Source: an uncultured Eubacteriales bacterium
GTDB lineage: Bacteria > Bacillota > Clostridia > Christensenellales > Borkfalkiaceae
Reading direction: 5' to 3'
DNA: 5,749 nt
Assembly: GCA_900556195.1 (NCBI GenBank)
Contig: USOJ01000091.1
Location: forward strand, 1-5,749
Part shown: positions 5,038-5,749 of the stretch, piece by piece
Numbering within the stretch: position 1 is the stretch's first letter
Layout: the number at the start of each line of letters is the position of its first letter
Made by a program: the position numbers and the translations under genes
The notes under the pieces: generated by a model
The model's database searches: none
The model's input: the letters and a program-made list of their open reading frames with translations, nothing else
Told to the model about the DNA's origin: nothing

Positions 5038-5749
5038 ATGAACGAAAACTTCAGATTCAAAGATTTGCCTTACGTTCGCCCAAGTCAAAACCGAACTCGC
5101 GGCGATTACCGAAAAAATGAAGAACGCGGCTTCTTACGAAGAAGCGAAAGCCGCCTATTTTGACTTCGAATCGATTATGAGCGACCTTCGCGACGCGTAC
5201 ACGATAGTTTCCATTCGTCATACAGTCGATACGAGAGATAAATTCTACGACGACGAAAACGAATTTTTGTCGGAAGCGTTCCCCGAACTTTCGCCCTATA
5301 CCGTCGCGTTTTCAAACGCCTTGTACGACGGCAAATTCAAAGCCGATTTCGAAAAAGAATTCGGAAAGCAACTTCTTTCGATGATAGAACTCGAACGTAA
5401 GTCTTTTTCCGAAAAAAATATTCCGCTTCAACAGAAAGAAGCGAAACTCTGTAACGAATACGAGAAGATCATCGCTTCCGCCGAAATCGATTTCGACGGC
5501 GAAAAACGTAATCTTTACGGCGTTATGAAGTACTTCGAAGACGAAGACAGAGAAGTAAGAAAAGCGGCGTGGAGAAAGTACGAAGAATTTTTCGCGAGCC
5601 ACGAAAAACGCTTCGAAGAAATCTGGGACGAACTCATAAAAGTAAGAAACGAACAGGGCAGAAATTTAGGCTTCGAAAATTTTATACCTCTGGGTTATAT
5701 GCAGCAGGGCAGAACGGATTATAACGCCGCCGACGTCGCCTCTTTCAGA
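5038..5749 (+). CDS. M3-family oligoendopeptidase, N-terminal part, frameshifted, right-edge partial
   Basis: The gene encodes a zinc metallopeptidase of the M3 (thimet/PepF) family, which hydrolyses short peptides in the cytosol. Frame 1 from the ATG gives about 15 family-like residues (MNENFRFKDLPYVRP) and then runs into a TGA at 5161-5163. The rest of the protein lies in the +1 frame, from about 5084 (VKTELAAITEKMKNAASYEE...) without a stop to the last base: 222 codons. The family match is clear at the end, where FIPLGYMQQGRTDYNAADVASF resembles the conserved LGY-x-x-x-GRxDY-x-x-x-DVA-x-F region ahead of the catalytic domain. The HEXXH zinc motif would lie beyond the window. The +1 frame has no ATG, GTG or TTG start between its upstream stop (5039-5041) and ATG 5117, which lacks a good ribosome binding site. 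So it is either a disrupted gene, an N-truncated protein from 5117, or a sequencing or assembly error. Confidence 0.82.

Noticed and set aside
5117..5749. ATG at 5117 as the genuine start of the peptidase
   Set aside because: It lacks a good ribosome binding site, whereas the ATG at 5038 has a strong one and a family-like N-terminus. It may be the only way to make protein now, but it is unlikely to be the original start.

Overview
This 5.7 kb window looks like chromosomal DNA of a Gram-positive, Clostridia-like bacterium (Bacillota), probably an uncultured gut-type lineage. That is inference. It rests on near-perfect sigma-A promoters (TTGACA and TATAAT boxes), AGGAG-type ribosome binding sites, an archaeal-type class I lysyl-tRNA synthetase, and the dispersed 'ANEVKQS' type repeat in the gene-free part. 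No single gene fixes the species.

Layout. Positions 1-660 hold no gene I can support. This part contains a 278-bp element (100-377) that can fold into a T-shaped three-way junction of one basal stem and two long hairpins. It is bounded by TA dinucleotides. Downstream lies a composite of short palindromic dispersed repeats (about 540-655). Next comes a leftward two-gene operon: a YjjG/YfnB-type HAD phosphatase (999-1697) overlapping by 8 bp a Dabb-domain protein (722-1006), closed by a strong intrinsic terminator with a 19-bp perfect stem (669-711). A compact 110-bp divergent promoter region (1698-1807) separates this operon from a rightward ROK-family sugar kinase (1808-2755). A second consensus promoter (2795-2824) drives a cytidylate-kinase-like P-loop kinase (2852-3394), followed after 16 nt by class I lysyl-tRNA synthetase (3411-4982). 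After a 55-nt gap with a small stem-loop, an M3-family oligoendopeptidase begins (5038). Its reading frame is broken near codon 15, and the gene runs off the right edge.

The genes are mostly household functions: nucleotide clean-up, sugar phosphorylation, nucleotide kinase, tRNA charging and peptide turnover. I see no defence system or complete mobile-element machinery. The parts most worth a second look are the T-shaped element, the frameshift in the peptidase, the unusual KMSKS region of the synthetase, and the probable leaderless start of the HAD gene.
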